Below, one piece after another: positions 1-7,836 of a stretch of DNA of 45,421 nt. A model generated the notes under the pieces. That model worked only from the letters and a program-made list of their open reading frames with translations. It was not told where the DNA came from and did no database searches. The DNA is from Betaproteobacteria bacterium. GTDB taxonomy: Bacteria; Pseudomonadota; Gammaproteobacteria; Burkholderiales; Burkholderiaceae_C. The translations under genes and the position numbers were made by a program. Position 1 is the first letter of the stretch. Each line of letters starts with the position of its first letter. The stretch spans positions 1 through 45,421 of the forward strand of contig JANXSZ010000073.1 of NCBI GenBank assembly GCA_025356445.1. Direction: 5' to 3'.

Positions 1-824
1 TGCGCCTTGGTGCGCTTCATATCTTCGCTGGGGATTGACCACAGCGCGGCATCAAGGTTCAGGTCAACCCAGCGCATTGTGCGAAGGTTTCCCGGTCGTT
101 GAAACAGTATTGCCGCCATTTTTAGAGCCGCCCGGACAATCGGCCCGCCCTTGTAGGCTTCGCTGGCGCGTAGTAGTTCGCCCAGCTCAAGCGGGTCTGT
201 AATGGCTGGCAGGTTTTACCGGATGTGTGGCTTCAAGGCCTTTTTGATGCTGGGGGTGATGTCGATGGTGGCCCGGCCCGTTGCGACTGCATGGCACCAA
301 ACACCGTGCGCCGTCATCAGTACCCGGTGCGCCACGTCCAGCTCCCCGCGTTCCTCTACTTTTTGAAGGACTGCCAGTAACTCTATGGGCAGGATGTCGC
401 CTATCGCACGCTTGCCCAGGTAGGGGTTCAAGTCTTTGGTGATGTTGCGGCTCTCTCGGACATAGTGGGCATCACTCCAATTTGGTTTACCCCGCGCCAG
501 CCAGTCCCCCGCCGTCGCAGCCAGGGTGTCACCGCTGCCCACAGAGGATTTGAGCTTTTCAACCTGCCGCGCCTGCACTGGATCAATGCCGTCTGATTTA
601 TTCAACTTCGCCGCATCCCGCGCCTTGCGTGCATCTTTTGCCCCTACATCTGGGTAACTGCCCAGCGCCATGCGCGCCTCTTTGCCGTCTTTGCGATATT
701 TCCAAAACCAGCGTTTTGATCCTGCCGGGCTTATCTCAAGGTACAGCCCGCCGGAACAGGCCAGCCGTGCCCGTTTCTTTTCAGGTGGGCAAGTGGCGTT
801 TTTGCATTCGGCATCGGTCAGCAT
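1..824 (-). pseudogene. P4-type tyrosine integrase, interrupted by an in-frame TAA; partial at window edge
   Basis: This gene encodes a site-specific recombinase that would integrate and excise a mobile element at the nearby tRNA gene. Residues 1-85 form a DUF4102-type N-terminal domain (LYLEISPAGSKRWFWKYR, then ALGSYPDVGAKDARKARD). Residues 105-195 look like the SAM-like core-binding domain. The frame then meets TAA at 218-216, after KPHIR. The same frame continues without another stop to the window edge and reads as the start of the catalytic domain: NLPAITDPLELGELLRA, later RPGNLRTMRW with the box I arginine, then ALWSIPSEDMKR. Homologues usually have a lysine at this place, so one AAA-to-TAA change would explain the stop. 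The start at 824 fits the usual N-terminus. The catalytic His and Tyr boxes lie outside the window. It is a probable pseudogene, although readthrough or a sequencing error cannot be excluded. Confidence 0.85.
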
Positions 825-931
825 GGGGGAACGGCTCCAGGGTAGGGGAACAAGGGGCTTTCATTGGTGAATGGGGGAACATTTACCCCCAAAATCAGAA
901 AACCGTGTTTTGTTCCCCCGCATGTTCCCCC
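825..931. repeat. Five GGGGAAC/GTTCCCC repeats upstream of the integrase (possible arm sites)
   Basis: GGGGGAAC occurs at 825-832 and 873-880, with a GGGGAAC variant at 845-851. The reverse complement GTTCCCCC occurs at 912-919 and 924-931. The three direct copies face the two inverted copies across an AT-richer centre. They lie between the integrase start codon and the tRNA gene, which is where arm-type integrase or excisionase sites are found in tRNA-targeting islands. The repeats are directly visible; the function is inferred. Confidence 0.6.
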
Positions 932-1000
932 GTTTTGATGTGCCAGTCAATATCAGGCTTTGTACGCCGTTGCAGCGTAAGAAGCTGATTTACCAATGAA

Positions 1001-1034
1001 AAAGGCCTTCAAGAATCACTCCTTGAAGGCCTTT
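1001..1034 (-). terminator. Rho-independent terminator downstream of tRNA-Thr
   Basis: Two perfect 13-bp arms (AAAGGCCTTCAAG at 1001-1013 and CTTGAAGGCCTTT at 1022-1034) enclose an 8-nt loop. On the minus strand the hairpin runs into a T-rich stretch, 11 bases after the tRNA 3' end. It therefore terminates the tRNA transcript and separates it from the integrase. Confidence 0.85.
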
Positions 1035-1045
1035 GTACTATCTAA

Positions 1046-1121
1046 TGGTGCCGATTGTCGGAATCGAACTGACGACCTACCGCTTACAAGGCGGTTGCTC
1101 TACCAACTGAGCTAAATCGGC
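1046..1121 (-). tRNA. tRNA-Thr (anticodon UGU)
   Basis: The minus strand folds as a 76-nt tRNA with encoded CCA. The acceptor arm is GCCGATT paired with AATCGGC. The D arm is followed by an anticodon stem ACCGC/GCGGT around the loop CTTGTAA, and the T arm contains GTTCGATTC. The loop places TGT at positions 34-36, which reads ACA (threonine). Its 3' end faces the integrase, the usual arrangement when an element has integrated at a tRNA 3' end. Confidence 0.95.
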
Positions 1122-1146
1122 GAGCCTGTATTTTAACGGGCTTTAC

Positions 1147-1171
1147 TGCTGATTCTGGAGAAGGATCAGCA
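1147..1171 (-). terminator. Weak hairpin between sspB and tRNA-Thr
   Basis: TGCTGAT at 1147-1153 pairs with ATCAGCA at 1165-1171 around an 11-nt loop, just after the sspB stop codon. No clear T-run follows, so it may be only a weak terminator or an RNA-end stabiliser. Confidence 0.35.
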
Positions 1172-1189
1172 ACAGCGGTAAAAAACTAA

Positions 1190-1729
1190 CTATTTAACTC
1201 GTTTCAGTGATGGACGACTACCACTGGACGGACGTGGTGGCAAATTATCATCACCATCGCTGTGATCCACATCGGGCTGAACCAATGGAACAATATTTTC
1301 ACCGGTATCGGTGCTCCGCGCAGTAGCAGGTACGCGGGTTAAATTAGGAAACTTCGCAACCTCTCGCAAAACCTCTTTACCAACGCCCTCTACTTTTACA
1401 CCAGGGCCGGTCATCGGGAACGCCATGCCTTGTCCGTTCTCACGGGCATAAACAGCCATGACACGGTTAATAGGAACCATGATTTCACGGGCAATACCTG
1501 AAAAGCGGGCCTTAAATTCAATCGCCTCATTGCCCAAACGCAATGCGCTTGTGGCATCAAAGCTGATATTAAGTACGATTTCGCCGTTTTTAACGAACTC
1601 ACGAGGCACAACGACCGTTTCGTCCACAGAGACAGCAACGTAAGGCGTGAAGCCATTATCGGTACACCATTCGTACAAGGCCCGAATCAAGTACGGGCGC
1701 GTCGAAGAAGAATCCAGCGCATTAATCAT
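1190..1729 (-). CDS. sspB: ClpXP protease specificity-enhancing factor SspB
   Basis: SspB is the adaptor that delivers ssrA-tagged proteins from stalled ribosomes to the ClpXP protease. The 179-residue product starts with the family-typical SSTRPYLIRALYEWCTDNG. The folded substrate-binding domain covers about residues 5-110 (YVAVSVDE, GEIVLNIS, FSGIAREIMVPI). A long polar, Pro/Ser/Asp-rich linker follows. The C-terminus RPSLKRVK matches the ClpX-binding tail known from SspB proteins, so both working ends are present. It lies 25 bp downstream of sspA in the same direction, and the two are usually co-transcribed. An AGAGA stretch precedes the chosen ATG. Confidence 0.93.
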   Translation of the reverse strand: MINALDSSSTRPYLIRALYEWCTDNGFTPYVAVSVDETVVVPREFVKNGEIVLNISFDATSALRLGNEAIEFKARFSGIAREIMVPINRVMAVYARENGQGMAFPMTGPGVKVEGVGKEVLREVAKFPNLTRVPATARSTDTGENIVPLVQPDVDHSDGDDNLPPRPSSGSRPSLKRVK

Positions 1730-1754
1730 TGCAAGTCTCTAGCTAACGGGATAC

Positions 1755-2366
1755 TTACTTGCGCATGACCTTTTCGGAAGGGGTCAACGCTTCAATGTAG
1801 GCAGGACGAGAGAAGATACGCTCAGCATATTTCAGCAACGGTGCCGCATTTTTGCTCAGCTCAATACCGTAGTAGTCCAAGCGCCACAGCAGTGGTGCAA
1901 TAGCCACGTCGAGCATAGAGAAGCTGTCGCCTAGCATGTATTTATTTTTCAAAAATACAGGTGCCAATTGAGTCAAACGGTCACGGATGTGCGCGCGGGC
2001 TTTTTCCAAGGCTTTTTCATTGTTCTTGATACCACGGGTTTCAAGCGTTGTCACATGAACGAAGAGTTCTTTCTCAAAGTTAAGCAAGAACAAGCGGACA
2101 CGAGCACGGTCAACAGGATCGCCAGGCATCAACTGTGGATGTGGGAAACGCTCGTCGATATACTCATTAATGATATTTGATTCGTACAAAATCAAATCAC
2201 GCTCCACCAAAATAGGCACTTGTCCATAAGGATTCATCACGTTGATATCTTCAGGTTTGTTGTACAGGTCAACATCCCGAATCTCAAAGTCCATGCCTTT
2301 TTCAAACAGCACAAAGCGGCAGCGGTGGGAAAACGGGCAAGTGGTTCCTGAATACAACACCATCAT
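1755..2366 (-). CDS. sspA: Stringent starvation protein A (RNA polymerase-associated GST-fold protein)
   Basis: SspA is a glutathione-S-transferase-fold protein that binds RNA polymerase and affects stationary-phase and stress transcription. The 203-residue product has a thioredoxin-like N-terminal domain (LYSGTTCPFSHRCRFVLFEKG, then NPYGQVPILVERD and LYESNIINEYIDERFPHP) and an all-helical C-terminal domain from about residue 85 (YMLGDSFSMLDVAIAPLLWR). Length and order match SspA of beta- and gammaproteobacteria. The start at 2366 has a strong AGGAG Shine-Dalgarno. It is the first gene of an sspA-sspB pair. Two inverted repeats built on AACTTG lie in its leader. Confidence 0.95.
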   Translation of the reverse strand: MMVLYSGTTCPFSHRCRFVLFEKGMDFEIRDVDLYNKPEDINVMNPYGQVPILVERDLILYESNIINEYIDERFPHPQLMPGDPVDRARVRLFLLNFEKELFVHVTTLETRGIKNNEKALEKARAHIRDRLTQLAPVFLKNKYMLGDSFSMLDVAIAPLLWRLDYYGIELSKNAAPLLKYAERIFSRPAYIEALTPSEKVMRK

Positions 2367-2409
2367 GGCGGGAGCTCCTAAAAATCAAAAAGCAGTTTCA
2401 ATGAAAGCC

Positions 2410-2452
2410 AACTTGTATTTAAGTTAGGCTGAATAACTTGCAATCAAGTTAT
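2410..2452. promoter_or_regulatory. Inverted repeats in the sspA upstream region
   Basis: AACTT-N6-AAGTT lies at 2410-2425, and ATAACTTG-CAAT-CAAGTTAT is a perfect 8-bp stem at 2433-2452. Both share the AACTTG core and sit 45-85 bp upstream of sspA, where a promoter or operator would be. The repeats are visible; no regulator can be named. Confidence 0.4.
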
Positions 2453-2461
2453 GCTGAAACT

Positions 2462-2514
2462 AAAAAGAGCGGGGTGTCAATTTCACGGCTTGGCCGCGAT
2501 GACAACCCCACTCT
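2462..2514 (-). terminator. Rho-independent terminator of the petABC operon
   Basis: Read on the minus strand after petC, GAGTGGGGTTGTCA pairs with TGACACCCCGCTC, with an inner CGCGGC/GCCGTG helix, and TTTTTA follows directly. It ends the petA-petB-petC transcript 45 bases after the petC stop. Confidence 0.75.
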
Positions 2515-2556
2515 GACAACACCTGAGCTTTGCAGCCCAGGGTGAAACCAATAGCG

Positions 2557-3324
2557 TTACTTCACTTCTTTCCAATACGTGGCATTGAGACGCCATGCCA
2601 GAAGTGTGAACACGCACAAGAACAGCAATACCCAAACGCCGACGCGAACTCGGGTATTTTGAGAAGGTTCACCCATCCATTGAAGGTAGCTAACCAAGTC
2701 ACCAATATTTTGCTCGTACTGCAAAGGTGTCATCAGACCAGGAGTAACTTGCTCCCAACCTTTGAAGTTTTTCACTTCATGGCCATGCTCCATAGCTTCT
2801 TCATACACTGGGCGGCGCTCCCCTTGCAGCTCCCAAAGCACATGGGGCATCGCAACGCTGGGGAATGCCAAATTGTTCCAGCCAGTGGCTTTGGTCTCAT
2901 CGCGGTAATAGGTGCGCAAATAGGTATAGAGATAATCTGCACCGGTACCACCATGACCAGCGCGTGAGCGAGCAATCACAGTCAGATCAGGTGGATTAGC
3001 GCCAAACCAATCCTTAGCTTGCTTAGGATCAATTGCGGCTTTCATGGTTTCACCAACCTTATCGGTGGCAAACAACAAGTTTTCCTTGATTTGTACTTCA
3101 GTTAAACCAATGTCTCTCAGGCGGTTGTAACGCATGTAAGCAGCAGAGTGACAGTTCAAGCAGTAGTTGACGAACAACTTGGCACCATTTTGCAAAGCAC
3201 CGAGGTCATTGGTTTTGTTGGGCGCCTTGTCCCAAACAATACCTTCGCTATTAGCAAAGGCGTTACCCAATGCAGCAAATGTCAAACCTGAAGCAACAAT
3301 TAAACCGAAAATAAATTTTTTCAT
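2557..3324 (-). CDS. petC: Ubiquinol-cytochrome c reductase, cytochrome c1 subunit
   Basis: Cytochrome c1 of the bc1 complex takes electrons from the Rieske protein and passes them to soluble cytochrome c at the periplasmic face. The 255-residue product begins with a Sec signal peptide (MKKFIFGLIVASGLTFAALG, cleavage near NAFA). The covalent heme motif CLNCH occurs near residue 55, followed by SAAYMRYNRLRD. A single C-terminal membrane anchor (VGVWVLLFLCVFTLLAWRL) precedes a short cytoplasmic YWKEVK end. It is the last gene of petA-petB-petC, 16 bp after petB, with a good AAGGA site before the ATG. Confidence 0.96.
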   Translation of the reverse strand: MKKFIFGLIVASGLTFAALGNAFANSEGIVWDKAPNKTNDLGALQNGAKLFVNYCLNCHSAAYMRYNRLRDIGLTEVQIKENLLFATDKVGETMKAAIDPKQAKDWFGANPPDLTVIARSRAGHGGTGADYLYTYLRTYYRDETKATGWNNLAFPSVAMPHVLWELQGERRPVYEEAMEHGHEVKNFKGWEQVTPGLMTPLQYEQNIGDLVSYLQWMGEPSQNTRVRVGVWVLLFLCVFTLLAWRLNATYWKEVK

Positions 3325-3340
3325 GGTGATGATCCTTCGC

Positions 3341-4753
3341 TCAATGCGCCACGAAGATGATACGGTCAGGTACGGGCTTGGGTGTACCCATACGACTCCA
3401 CACAGGCATCAGCAGGAAGAAGCCGAAGTAGAACAAGGTACCGACTTGGGAAACGCGCTCACCCAAAGCTGACGGCGGCTGCACACCCAAATAGGCCAAC
3501 ACCACAAAGTTGATGACAAAAACGCCATACAAATACTTATGCCAATCAGGACGGTAGCGGATCGACTTGACGGGGCTGTAATCCAGCCATGGCAAGAAGA
3601 ACAAAATAATCACCGCACCACCCATCACGACCACACCCCAAAACTTGGCGTCAATGCTCAGCATCATGGCGATCACACCCACGGCAACCACGGCAATCAC
3701 GGGCTTGAAAATACTGGGCAGCTTGGCTTTAAATATACCGAAACCAGCACCCAACACCACACAAGCTATCAATGCATACATCATTTCACCGGTAATTGCA
3801 CGCAACATGGAATAAAACGGCGTGAAATACCAGACGGGGGCAATATGTGCAGGTGTCTTCAACGAGTCGGCTGGGATGAAGTTGTTGTACTCCAAGAAAT
3901 AGCCACCCAACTCAGGTGCAAAGAAGATGATGGCAGTGAACACCATCAAGAACATGCTGACCGCAAAAATGTCGTGAACAGTGTAGTAGGGGTGAAACGG
4001 AATACCGTCAAGGGGATGGCCTTGCGCATCGCGCGGGGCTTTGGGGCCTTTGATTTCCACACCATCAGGGTTGTTGGAACCCACTTCGTGCAAGGCAATG
4101 ATGTGCGCTGCAACCAGCCCCAGCAGCACCAGAGGCACCGCAATCACATGGAAACTGAAGAAGCGATTCAAAGTTGCATCGCCCACCACATAGTCACCGC
4201 GAATCAGCAACGCCAAATCGGGACCAACAAAGGGGATAGCAGCAAACAAATTCACGATCACCTGAGCGCCCCAGTAGGACATTTGACCCCAAGGCAACAG
4301 GTAACCCATGAAAGCTTCGGCCATCAGGCACAAGAAAATTGCGCAACCGAAAATCCAGACCAACTCACGGGGTTTGCGGTAGCTGCCATACAGCAAACCA
4401 CGGAACATATGCAAATAGACAACGACAAAAAACGCCGACGCACCTGTGGAATGCATGTAACGAATCAACCAGCCCCATGGCACATCACGCATGATGTATT
4501 CGACCGAAGCGAATGCCAAAGCGGCATCAGGCTTGTAGTGCATCACCAAGAAAATACCCGTCACGATTTGAATCACCAGCACCAGCAGTGCCAACGAACC
4601 AAACATGTACCAGAAATTGAAATTCTTGGGTGCGTAATACTCGCTCAAATGCTCTTTGTAGAGTTTTGAAGCGGGAAAGCGGTTATCAACCCAGTTCAGC
4701 AGTTTTTCACCTGCTGAGGCATTGGGAGAAATTTCATTGAATTGAGCAGCCAT
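3341..4753 (-). CDS. petB: Ubiquinol-cytochrome c reductase, cytochrome b subunit
   Basis: This is the membrane core of the bc1 complex; it oxidises quinol at the Qo site and reduces quinone at Qi through two b hemes. The open frame extends upstream, but the start used is 4753 (MAAQFNEISP) because AAGGAAG precedes it, giving 470 residues. Heme ligands appear to be His101/His115 in one helix and His202/His217 in another; the second pair has one residue more between its histidines than in mitochondrial-type cytochrome b. The usual PEWY motif at the Qo site reads PVWY near residue 307, a variant I recall from beta/gammaproteobacteria. Several hydrophobic helices and LPWGQMSYWGAQV are clear. It sits between petA and petC. 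Confidence 0.96.
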   Translation of the reverse strand: MAAQFNEISPNASAGEKLLNWVDNRFPASKLYKEHLSEYYAPKNFNFWYMFGSLALLVLVIQIVTGIFLVMHYKPDAALAFASVEYIMRDVPWGWLIRYMHSTGASAFFVVVYLHMFRGLLYGSYRKPRELVWIFGCAIFLCLMAEAFMGYLLPWGQMSYWGAQVIVNLFAAIPFVGPDLALLIRGDYVVGDATLNRFFSFHVIAVPLVLLGLVAAHIIALHEVGSNNPDGVEIKGPKAPRDAQGHPLDGIPFHPYYTVHDIFAVSMFLMVFTAIIFFAPELGGYFLEYNNFIPADSLKTPAHIAPVWYFTPFYSMLRAITGEMMYALIACVVLGAGFGIFKAKLPSIFKPVIAVVAVGVIAMMLSIDAKFWGVVVMGGAVIILFFLPWLDYSPVKSIRYRPDWHKYLYGVFVINFVVLAYLGVQPPSALGERVSQVGTLFYFGFFLLMPVWSRMGTPKPVPDRIIFVAH

Positions 4754-4769
4754 GTTGTGTGCTTCCTTG

Positions 4770-5384
4770 TTATGCCTTCTTGTCTTCACCAATGAGCAAA
4801 CGCGCATCGGTCAAGAACATGTGAGGGGGCACCTCAAGGTTATCGGGTGCAGGTTTGTTTTTGTACACACGGCCAGCCATGTCAAAGGTTGAGCCATGGC
4901 AAGGGCACAAAAAGCCGCCATTCCAATCATCGGGTAACGAGGGTTGTGCACCCATCTGGAACTTGTCGGATGGAGAGCAACCTAAATGCGAGCAAATACC
5001 CACGGCCACGAAAATCTCGGGCTTGATGGAACGGCCTTCATTTCGGGCATAGACAGGCGTCAATTCGCCAGGCTTGCGCTCAGATTTGGGATCAGCCAGT
5101 AAGCCGTCATTTTTAGGCAGAACGGCCAATTGCTCAGGCGTGCGCTTGATGATCCAGACTGGCTTTCCGCGCCACTCCACGGTCATTTTTTCGCCGGGTT
5201 TGAGTGCGGAAATGTCCACCTCAACGGCTGCACCAGCGGCTTTCGCACGCTCGGAGGGTTGAAAGGAACTGACGAAAGGCACAGCAACGGCTGCACCGCC
5301 TACTGCGCCGGCACATCCGGAGGCTATCAGCCACGTTCTTTTGCTAGCGTCGATCTCGCTGGTGTCGACAAGGGTGTCACTCAT
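4770..5384 (-). CDS. petA: Ubiquinol-cytochrome c reductase, Rieske iron-sulfur subunit
   Basis: The Rieske subunit carries the mobile [2Fe-2S] cluster that accepts the first electron from quinol. The 204-residue product has an N-terminal membrane anchor (residues 18-40, WLIASGCAGAVGGAAVAVPF), preceded by KR in a Tat-like setting (SKRTWLIA), as is usual for Rieske proteins. The two cluster-binding boxes are CSHLGC and CPCHGS, each giving one Cys and one His ligand plus a disulfide Cys. It is the first gene of the bc1 operon. GAGGAA precedes the ATG, and petB follows after 16 bp. Confidence 0.96.
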   Translation of the reverse strand: MSDTLVDTSEIDASKRTWLIASGCAGAVGGAAVAVPFVSSFQPSERAKAAGAAVEVDISALKPGEKMTVEWRGKPVWIIKRTPEQLAVLPKNDGLLADPKSERKPGELTPVYARNEGRSIKPEIFVAVGICSHLGCSPSDKFQMGAQPSLPDDWNGGFLCPCHGSTFDMAGRVYKNKPAPDNLEVPPHMFLTDARLLIGEDKKA

Positions 5385-5578
5385 GGCATTCCTCGATGAA
5401 CTTCACTGTTATATGGGGGTTAACTGCGGATTGTAGCTGAGCGACCAGCACTGAAATTCATAGCGCGAAGTGTGATGAATTGTGTCAATGCACGGATTGA
5501 ATAGCATGAAGGTGGTGCCCGTAACCTATTCACTGGGTTATAAACGCACACCTGAACTTACCCAACAAGAGGCTAACT

Positions 5579-6007
5579 ATGAGCATGATGACGGAATTTA
5601 AAGAATTTGCGATCAAAGGCAACGTGATGGATTTGGCGGTCGGCGTCATCATTGGTGGCGCTTTCGGCAAAATTGTGGACTCCATCGTAGGCGACCTCAT
5701 CATGCCTGTGGTGGGCGCTGTGTTTGGCAAGTTGGATTTTTCCAATCTTTTTATTGCCCTGGGCACACCACCAGCAGGCACAGCCATGACCTTAGACGGT
5801 TTGAAAAAAGCTGGTGTACCCGTGTTTGCTTATGGCAACTTCATCACGGTAGCAGTGAACTTCGCGATCTTGGCCTTCATCATCTTCATGATGATCAAGC
5901 AAATGAACCGCCTGAAGAAAGACGCTCCCGCCGCGCCAGTGGAAGTGCCCGCCACACCTGAAGACATCGTTCTGCTGCGTCAAATTCGCGACAGCTTGAA
6001 AAAATAG
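5579..6007 (+). CDS. mscL: Large-conductance mechanosensitive channel MscL
   Basis: MscL is a homopentameric inner-membrane channel that opens under membrane tension to release solutes during hypo-osmotic shock. The 142-residue product has the N-terminal amphipathic start ([19 protein letters not shown]), the pore helix TM1 ([21 protein letters not shown]), a short periplasmic loop, TM2 at about residues 87-108 ([20 protein letters not shown]) and a charged C-terminal helix ([12 protein letters not shown]). Length and motifs are standard. GAGG lies ahead of the ATG at 5579; ATGs two and three codons later are alternatives. It stands alone, divergent from petABC and convergent with pdxA. Confidence 0.96.
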   Translation: MSMMTEFKEFAIKGNVMDLAVGVIIGGAFGKIVDSIVGDLIMPVVGAVFGKLDFSNLFIALGTPPAGTAMTLDGLKKAGVPVFAYGNFITVAVNFAILAFIIFMMIKQMNRLKKDAPAAPVEVPATPEDIVLLRQIRDSLKK

Positions 6008-6010
6008 CCC

Positions 6011-7069
6011 TCACACCTTTTGAAGCTGGCGTGCCATGCGCACAGCAGCCAGCAAACTCGACGCATCAGCCCTGCCTGTGCCTGCAATATCAAACGCAGT
6101 GCCATGGTCAGGGCTGGTTCGTACCAGCGGCAGGCCCAGTGTGACGTTCACGCCTTGCTCTACGCCCAGGTACTTGACGGGTATCAAACCTTGGTCGTGG
6201 TACATCGCGACCACCACATCAAATTCGCCCAGTTGCTCTTTTTTGGCTCTGGCACGCATAAAGACCGTGTCTGGTGCGAAAGGGCCATGCACATCCAAGC
6301 CCTCCGAACATGCCGCAACAATGGCAGGCTGAATAAACATCTGCTCCTCATGGCCAAACAACCCACCCTCACCGGCATGGGGATTCAACCCGGCAACAGC
6401 AATGCGCGGCGCACGACCCAAGCTGGCACGTAAAGCTGCATCAGTGATACGTAGAGTTTGCAAAACATTATCGAAAGTCACTGCCTCAATCGCGTCGCGC
6501 AAAGACATGTGAATGCTGACCAGCACGGTGCGCAGCTCCTCATTCGCCAGCATCATGCGCACCGGAACATCACACACAGGAAGCCCCAAAAACGCAGCCA
6601 CTTCAGCCTGCAGCAGTTCCGTATGTCCGGGGTACTGGGCATACGGCCATCCTGCCGCTGCCAGCGCCTCTTTGTGGAGCGGTGCGGTCACCATGGCGGC
6701 CACCTCCCCTGCCAAGGCTGCGCGTGCAGCCCACAGGACGCTGTCACCTGCAATCTTCCCGGCAATTCCACTCACTTGCGCAATCTGAACGGGCGTATGC
6801 AGCTCTGAAACTTGTAGCACTGGCAAGCAACGTGGCGGCACACTCAAAGCCGCTTGAGGGTTGTCAATTTGCACCAAAGGCAATGCGACACACCCCTCGC
6901 GGGTGATGAACCCCACCGCACGGCGCAAGGTCGCCACATCGCCGGCCACAAAGCAGCCGTGCAGCAGCTCAGGCACATCGCGAAAAGCTTTGGCGATGAT
7001 TTCAGGGCCAATGCCGGCCGGGTCGCCCAGCGTGATGACCATGGGCCGTACTGGCAGGGTGGAAGTCAT
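6011..7069 (-). CDS. pdxA: 4-hydroxythreonine-4-phosphate dehydrogenase
   Basis: PdxA oxidises 4-phosphohydroxy-L-threonine in the DXP-dependent pathway of pyridoxal phosphate synthesis. The start ITLGDPAGIGPEI is characteristic. Metal-binding histidines are visible in YPGHTELL, NPHAGEGGLFG and MYHDQGLIPVK, and the C-terminal LVRTSPDHGTAFDIAG matches the family. The length of 352 residues is slightly above the usual 330. I chose ATG at 7069, five bases after the stop of the upstream Nif3-like gene; a TTG three codons earlier would overlap that gene. Coupling to the two upstream genes is likely. A PdxA2-type sugar-acid role is possible in the wider family, but this context favours vitamin B6 synthesis. 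Confidence 0.93.
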   Translation of the reverse strand: MTSTLPVRPMVITLGDPAGIGPEIIAKAFRDVPELLHGCFVAGDVATLRRAVGFITREGCVALPLVQIDNPQAALSVPPRCLPVLQVSELHTPVQIAQVSGIAGKIAGDSVLWAARAALAGEVAAMVTAPLHKEALAAAGWPYAQYPGHTELLQAEVAAFLGLPVCDVPVRMMLANEELRTVLVSIHMSLRDAIEAVTFDNVLQTLRITDAALRASLGRAPRIAVAGLNPHAGEGGLFGHEEQMFIQPAIVAACSEGLDVHGPFAPDTVFMRARAKKEQLGEFDVVVAMYHDQGLIPVKYLGVEQGVNVTLGLPLVRTSPDHGTAFDIAGTGRADASSLLAAVRMARQLQKV

Positions 7070-7074
7070 GAGTG

Positions 7075-7836
7075 TCAAGCGGGGTTGTCGATGTCAATGA
7101 AGGTATGAACCAGGCCAAATTGTGCCGCAGCATGGGCTGCCACAGCCGGTGCGCCGTAGCGCTCGCTGGCGTGGTGGCCGCAGGCAATGTAGGCCACCCC
7201 CAGTTCACGGGCGTAATGGGCTTGAGGCTCCGAGATTTCACCAGTGATGTACACGTCAGCACCGGCGGCAATGGCCGCCTCAAAATAACCCTGTGCACCG
7301 CCCGTGCACCATGCTATTTTTTTAATTGCACGCTGTACCCCGGGAATAAGCACTACAGGCCGATTCAGTTTACTTTCAACATGCCGCGCAAGTGCCTGGT
7401 CACTGGCAAAGTCAACCTCAGCAAGGCACCCCAACCCATGGTCACCAAAATGCCCTGCCGGGCCGTCCAGAGCAGCCCAGCCCAAATGTTGCGCAAGTTG
7501 GGCGTTGTTGCCCAGTGTGGGATGTGCGTCCAGCGGCAAATGGTAGGCATAGAGTGCGATATCGTGCGCCAGCAAAGCTTTCAGCCGCTGCCGCATCCAG
7601 CCCGTCACGCAACCTTCCTGGCCGCGCCAAAACAGGCCGTGGTGAACAAAAATAGCATCCGCTTTGACGGCAATGGCCGCATCAATCAGGGCAAGGCTGG
7701 CAGTGACACCTGAAACAAGATGGCCAATTGAGGTTTTACCCTCGACCTGTAAGCCATTTGGCCCATAGTCTTTGAAGCGCTCAGGCTGCAACAGGGCGTC
7801 AAAGAACGCTAAAAGGGTGCGCTGTGGAATCATCAT
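7075..7836 (-). CDS. Nif3-like dinuclear metal-center hexameric protein (YbgI family)
   Basis: This is a member of the NIF3/YbgI family of toroidal hexamers with a two-metal site; the cellular role in bacteria is unsettled (GTP cyclohydrolase I type 2-like in annotation). The 253-residue protein shows DYGPNGLQVEG near the N-terminus, the metal-binding FVHHGLFW, YAYHLPLDAHPTLGNNAQLA in the middle, GGAQGYFEAAIAAGADVYITGE, and CGHHASERYG near the C-terminus. These carry the expected histidines and glutamates. Its start overlaps the stop of the upstream cysteine-rich gene, and pdxA follows almost immediately, so all three genes are likely translated from one message. Confidence 0.93.
   Translation of the reverse strand: MMIPQRTLLAFFDALLQPERFKDYGPNGLQVEGKTSIGHLVSGVTASLALIDAAIAVKADAIFVHHGLFWRGQEGCVTGWMRQRLKALLAHDIALYAYHLPLDAHPTLGNNAQLAQHLGWAALDGPAGHFGDHGLGCLAEVDFASDQALARHVESKLNRPVVLIPGVQRAIKKIAWCTGGAQGYFEAAIAAGADVYITGEISEPQAHYARELGVAYIACGHHASERYGAPAVAAHAAAQFGLVHTFIDIDNPA

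Noticed and set aside
1001-1034. The hairpin near tRNA-Thr as an attachment-site core
   Set aside because: It has the form of a standard terminator with a T-run just after the tRNA; no duplicate of it is visible in the window.
3539-4669. A 376-codon His/Gln-rich open frame antisense to cytochrome b
   Set aside because: The real gene on the opposite strand has all heme ligands; the antisense product has no domain.
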